Shown piece by piece: positions 31,501 to 32,133 of a DNA stretch of 32,133 nt. Position 1 is the first letter of the stretch; each line of letters starts with the position of its first letter. A program made the position numbers and the translations under genes. The notes beneath the pieces were generated by a model. The model was not told the DNA's origin. It saw only the letters and a program-made list of their open reading frames with translations, and did not search any database. This DNA is from Streptomyces beigongshangae (GTDB lineage Bacteria > Actinomycetota > Actinomycetes > Streptomycetales > Streptomycetaceae), in contig NZ_JAHKJW010000012.1 in the NCBI RefSeq assembly GCF_019710745.1, forward strand, positions 1-32,133, written 5' to 3'.

Positions 31501-32084
31501 ACACCGTCCCGAGCGCCAGCGGCAACAACACCGGCAACGACGGCGCCGCGGACGTCATCCTGTGGACCAAGGACAAGGTCTACATCTGGGAGGTCAAGCC
31601 GGGCAACACGTACGGCAAGACGGACGGACCGAAGGACCTGACCCGCTACGTCGAAGGCATGCAGGACTACTTCGACGACGTCGGCGACGACCGCGAGGTC
31701 GAGCGGGGCCAAGGCCTGCTGCCCGGCAAGGCCGCCTCCCGGGAGGGCCTGATGAACGTCTGGTCCAAGGCGGACTACCCGGGCATGCGCTTCTACGGAC
31801 GCTCCGACCGGCGCAAGCCCACGCCGAAGCCCGGTCCGCTGCCCAAGCCGAGCGCTGGCTCCGAGCAACCGGTGGAGGAGCCCGCACCCGGCACGGTCGA
31901 CGCGCCCATGCCCGAACCCGTCCCCGGCGCCACCGGATCGGCCACCGGCAGCAAGTCGGGCAACGGCGGATTCGAGATCTCGCCGCAGGGCCAGAAGGCG
32001 GGGGCCGGCGCGGCGGTCTTCGCGGGTGTCCTGTTCACCATCGGCTTCTTCGTCAACGGGCTGACCGGAGGCGCCCTCGCCTGA
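25539..32084 (+). CDS. Secreted RHS-repeat polymorphic toxin with nuclease-like C-terminus
   Basis: The 2,181-residue protein has a signal peptide (about 1-40). A beta-rich shell follows, then many YD/RHS repeats (for example FDDLGRVTTSTDAAG, YDALGRTTAVWLP, YEYDVLGRRTGEW, YDADGNLLVRRNAAG). The RHS core ends near residue 1876 with GAREYDPLTGRFISVDPL and YTYAANNPVTFSDPTG. A Gly/Ser-rich linker and the variable C-terminus follow. In it, D2005 (GAADVILW) and E2018-x-K2020 (YIWEVKP) make a PD-(D/E)xK-type nuclease signature. A Pro-rich segment and a hydrophobic helix (about 2157-2176) end the protein, which is unusual. The shell normally encloses the toxin until delivery. GTG 25539 is chosen for AGGGG eight bases upstream and the signal peptide. 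An immunity gene is expected downstream, outside the window. Confidence 0.92.
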   Translation: MRSGTATPRWMRGGRAGAVVVLVLALATGALPAAGPAAAAPGGGLGRPEVPEQRDSDVRTVTGLGAKQARDAVTAHLADNKASARRAAAERHADWPTAGRAALTLPAGRARKAATVAGGLPVTVASSGEAEAAVGSGSVRVLDRAATTAAGVRGVLLTAAAERPGRARLTVGYGAFASAYGGGWSGRLGLTRLPACALTTPEKPGCRTGTPLTTRNDTAAQTVSAEVPLGAAAGGATVLALAAVSPASATGAGTYAATPLSSSSAWQAGGSAGSFTWSYPMSVPPAAAGPAPALQLAYDSGAIDGRTASTNNQTTQVGEGFDLSTSSYVERSYGSCDQDGQNDKHDLCWKYENASLVLNGKSSELVKDDTTGTWRLADDDASTVTHLTGGTGGDGDGEYWTVTTGDGTRYWFGLDKLPGAGTERTDSVWTVPVHGDDSGEPGYDQGSSFADRSVVQAWRWNLDYVEDPSGNAASYWYIKETNAYGKNEAEKATTEYTRGGRLDKILYGQRKDSLFTGVTSNKVTFTYAERCTAADCSELTESKAPNWPDVPFDAICKKDADCDAHSPAFFTRKRLTQVDTWSWSAAISAFTPVDTWAFTQEYLDGGDIGDSTDQTLTLKSIRRTGKNGTALTLDPITFTYQMRENRVDATDNILPLSRPRIESVTSETGSITRVSLSQPECVRGSAMPAAEDDNTRSCYPQYWGINGAAESTLDWFHKYRVLAVTVSDPTGKNDATQTSYTYADPAWRYNDSPLVALDERTWSVWRGYGRVTTVKGAGASAVKTVTVYRQGMDGDRLLGPDGKLDPDARRSADVTGIGFTGLPVPAQTDSDQYAGMVRQQVSYNGTTPVSVTVDEPWSKRTATQHKSYADTEAYFVRTAKSSTHTHLTATGGWRTTATATTYDDFGMAATVDTTGDTVRSGDETCTRTWYARNAAAGINSLVSRTRTVGRSCSVTENSLSLPASSGTRGDVLSDIATVYDRPSATAWSADQTPTKGWKTWGGRASAYPATTTDGERPPTAWQTTGGSAFDDLGRVTTSTDAAGQSTTVAYTPVAAGPLTRMVLTNPKSQKSYTYHDPGSGQVTKVYDLNTRLTETSYDALGRTTAVWLPNRSRSGKQSANYVYGYSVGNDKPSWTSSGSLKADGDTYSTSYTVYDSLLRTLQTQAPTALGGRLLTDTRYDSRGLTHETYADIFDADHTPDGTYTRAEYGEAPKQTSTVFDAAGRPVGTTQYVYGDKHWSTTTSYTGDSTATTALSGGSAVREITDALGRVVERREYAGTATTDTAYGGTAGAPYTSTGFTFTADGKESTVTGPDRTVWKYGYDLYGRQVSATDPDKGTTTTGWTAADQVAKVTDARGTSLLYEYDVLGRRTGEWSGAKTDPNKLTAWSYDTLAKGQLDSTTRYQGGVAGTAYTKKVTAYDALYRATGNQLVLPADDPLVTSGAVKSTIGFSTYYNLDGTQQYIDEPAAGGLAAEKVEASFNDVGLPTALSGKSGYVLGASYSALGESNQLTLGTSAATGVKKAYLTQTWEEGTGRLTRSVLTDQTHAYELQELNYTYDDSGNVTSVKDPTTLGGTSSVDNQCFGYDGHRRLTEAWTPANGDCAATSSSSVLGGPSPYRTSYTYTDAGLRATETDHTATTAKTRTYCYSSTQPHALTATTTAASCTGVTAAYAYDAAGNTRTRPDGTATQTLSWSPEGKLGEVKEGTSVTGYVYDADGNLLVRRNAAGETVLYLGTTEVHLDTTTGKFWAQRYYGFDGNAVALRTNKSGTDTLCWLAADHHGTSSVAMDATTQAVTKRYSTPFGVPRTGGSGTWPDDKAFLGKTADAATGLTHVGAREYDPLTGRFISVDPLLETDKQQTLNGYTYAANNPVTFSDPTGNAVPECMTGEIKCRGGIPVSNSKDAGSGGKKGNGSGGGGGGGNGSGGGGHTVVRNGGQSNVGSSCGLTFAMSGHNAAVCQSGYAVQVWAMEYEVEGYVTVDIGDGGTTANTVPSASGNNTGNDGAADVILWTKDKVYIWEVKPGNTYGKTDGPKDLTRYVEGMQDYFDDVGDDREVERGQGLLPGKAASREGLMNVWSKADYPGMRFYGRSDRRKPTPKPGPLPKPSAGSEQPVEEPAPGTVDAPMPEPVPGATGSATGSKSGNGGFEISPQGQKAGAGAAVFAGVLFTIGFFVNGLTGGALA

Positions 32085-32102
32085 CCGCGGCCCGCGCCGC
32101 GG
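32085..32102 (+). terminator. Possible short hairpin after the RHS gene
   Basis: CCGCGG occurs at 32085-32090 and 32097-32102, each a palindrome and able to pair with the other across six bases. It directly follows the stop codon. The remaining 31 bases show no gene. Confidence 0.3.
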
Positions 32103-32133
32103 ACGCACCACCCCTGGTCGTGGGGCCCCCCCC

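Noticed and set aside
27561..32111. A 1,500-codon minus-strand frame opposite the RHS gene
   Set aside because: It resembles no family, and the complementary frame encodes clear RHS repeats.
32120..32133. G/C homopolymer at the very end of the window
   Set aside because: A run such as GGGGCCCCCCCCC could mark a contig edge or sequencing artefact. Nothing biological can be supported from it.

Overview
The window looks like chromosomal DNA of a Streptomyces or close actinomycete. It is very GC-rich with a strong third-position GC bias, GTG and TTG starts are frequent, and -10 boxes are of the TAnnnT type (TAGGGT, TACCTT). It encodes a SARP regulator, many Sec-exported proteins and an RHS-repeat protein. 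I see no rRNA, tRNA, CRISPR array, transposase or integrase.

Left part, 1-7600: the end of an AraC-type regulator faces a glyoxalase-fold (VOC) protein. A ThuA-domain protein faces a LacI-type regulator, and both have the same palindrome CGAAAGTTTCG upstream, so the regulator probably controls both. Next come an aldo/keto reductase and a homocysteine S-methyltransferase on the minus strand. A secreted GH43 enzyme with a C-terminal ricin/CBM13 domain follows; its active-site pattern fits an exo-beta-1,3-galactanase. A NUDIX hydrolase closes this part.

Middle part, 7600-10750: a zinc-ribbon sirtuin converges, with overlapping 3' ends, on a two-gene minus-strand operon. That operon encodes a membrane-anchored alpha/alpha-toroid-like protein and a cupin-like protein of unknown role.

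Core region, 10860-20560: this is the most unusual part. Five exported proteins share one C-terminal SH3-like module. Two are little more than the module itself. The other three attach it to an NlpC/P60 peptidase, an M23 peptidase, and a membrane-anchored class A beta-lactamase/PBP-like serine hydrolase. Interleaved with them are an AfsR-like SARP-NB-ARC-TPR regulator, a VanX-type D-Ala-D-Ala dipeptidase and an ECF-type sigma factor whose gene overlaps the NlpC/P60 gene. The VanX promoter has TGCAG repeats at 11-12 bp spacing, as expected for SARP binding. Two intergenic regions carry inverted pairs of CTCATACG. I infer a dedicated peptidoglycan-processing regulon whose shared module may be a wall-targeting tag.

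Right part, 20700-32133: a hemerythrin-domain protein precedes a large two-gene unit, a secreted LamG-containing protein and a 2,181-residue secreted RHS-repeat protein. The C-terminus beyond the RHS core has a D...ExK nuclease-like signature followed by a proline-rich stretch and a predicted transmembrane helix. This fits a polymorphic toxin. Any immunity gene would lie beyond the window. The unit is preceded by unusually AT-rich DNA with two palindromes around a likely promoter.
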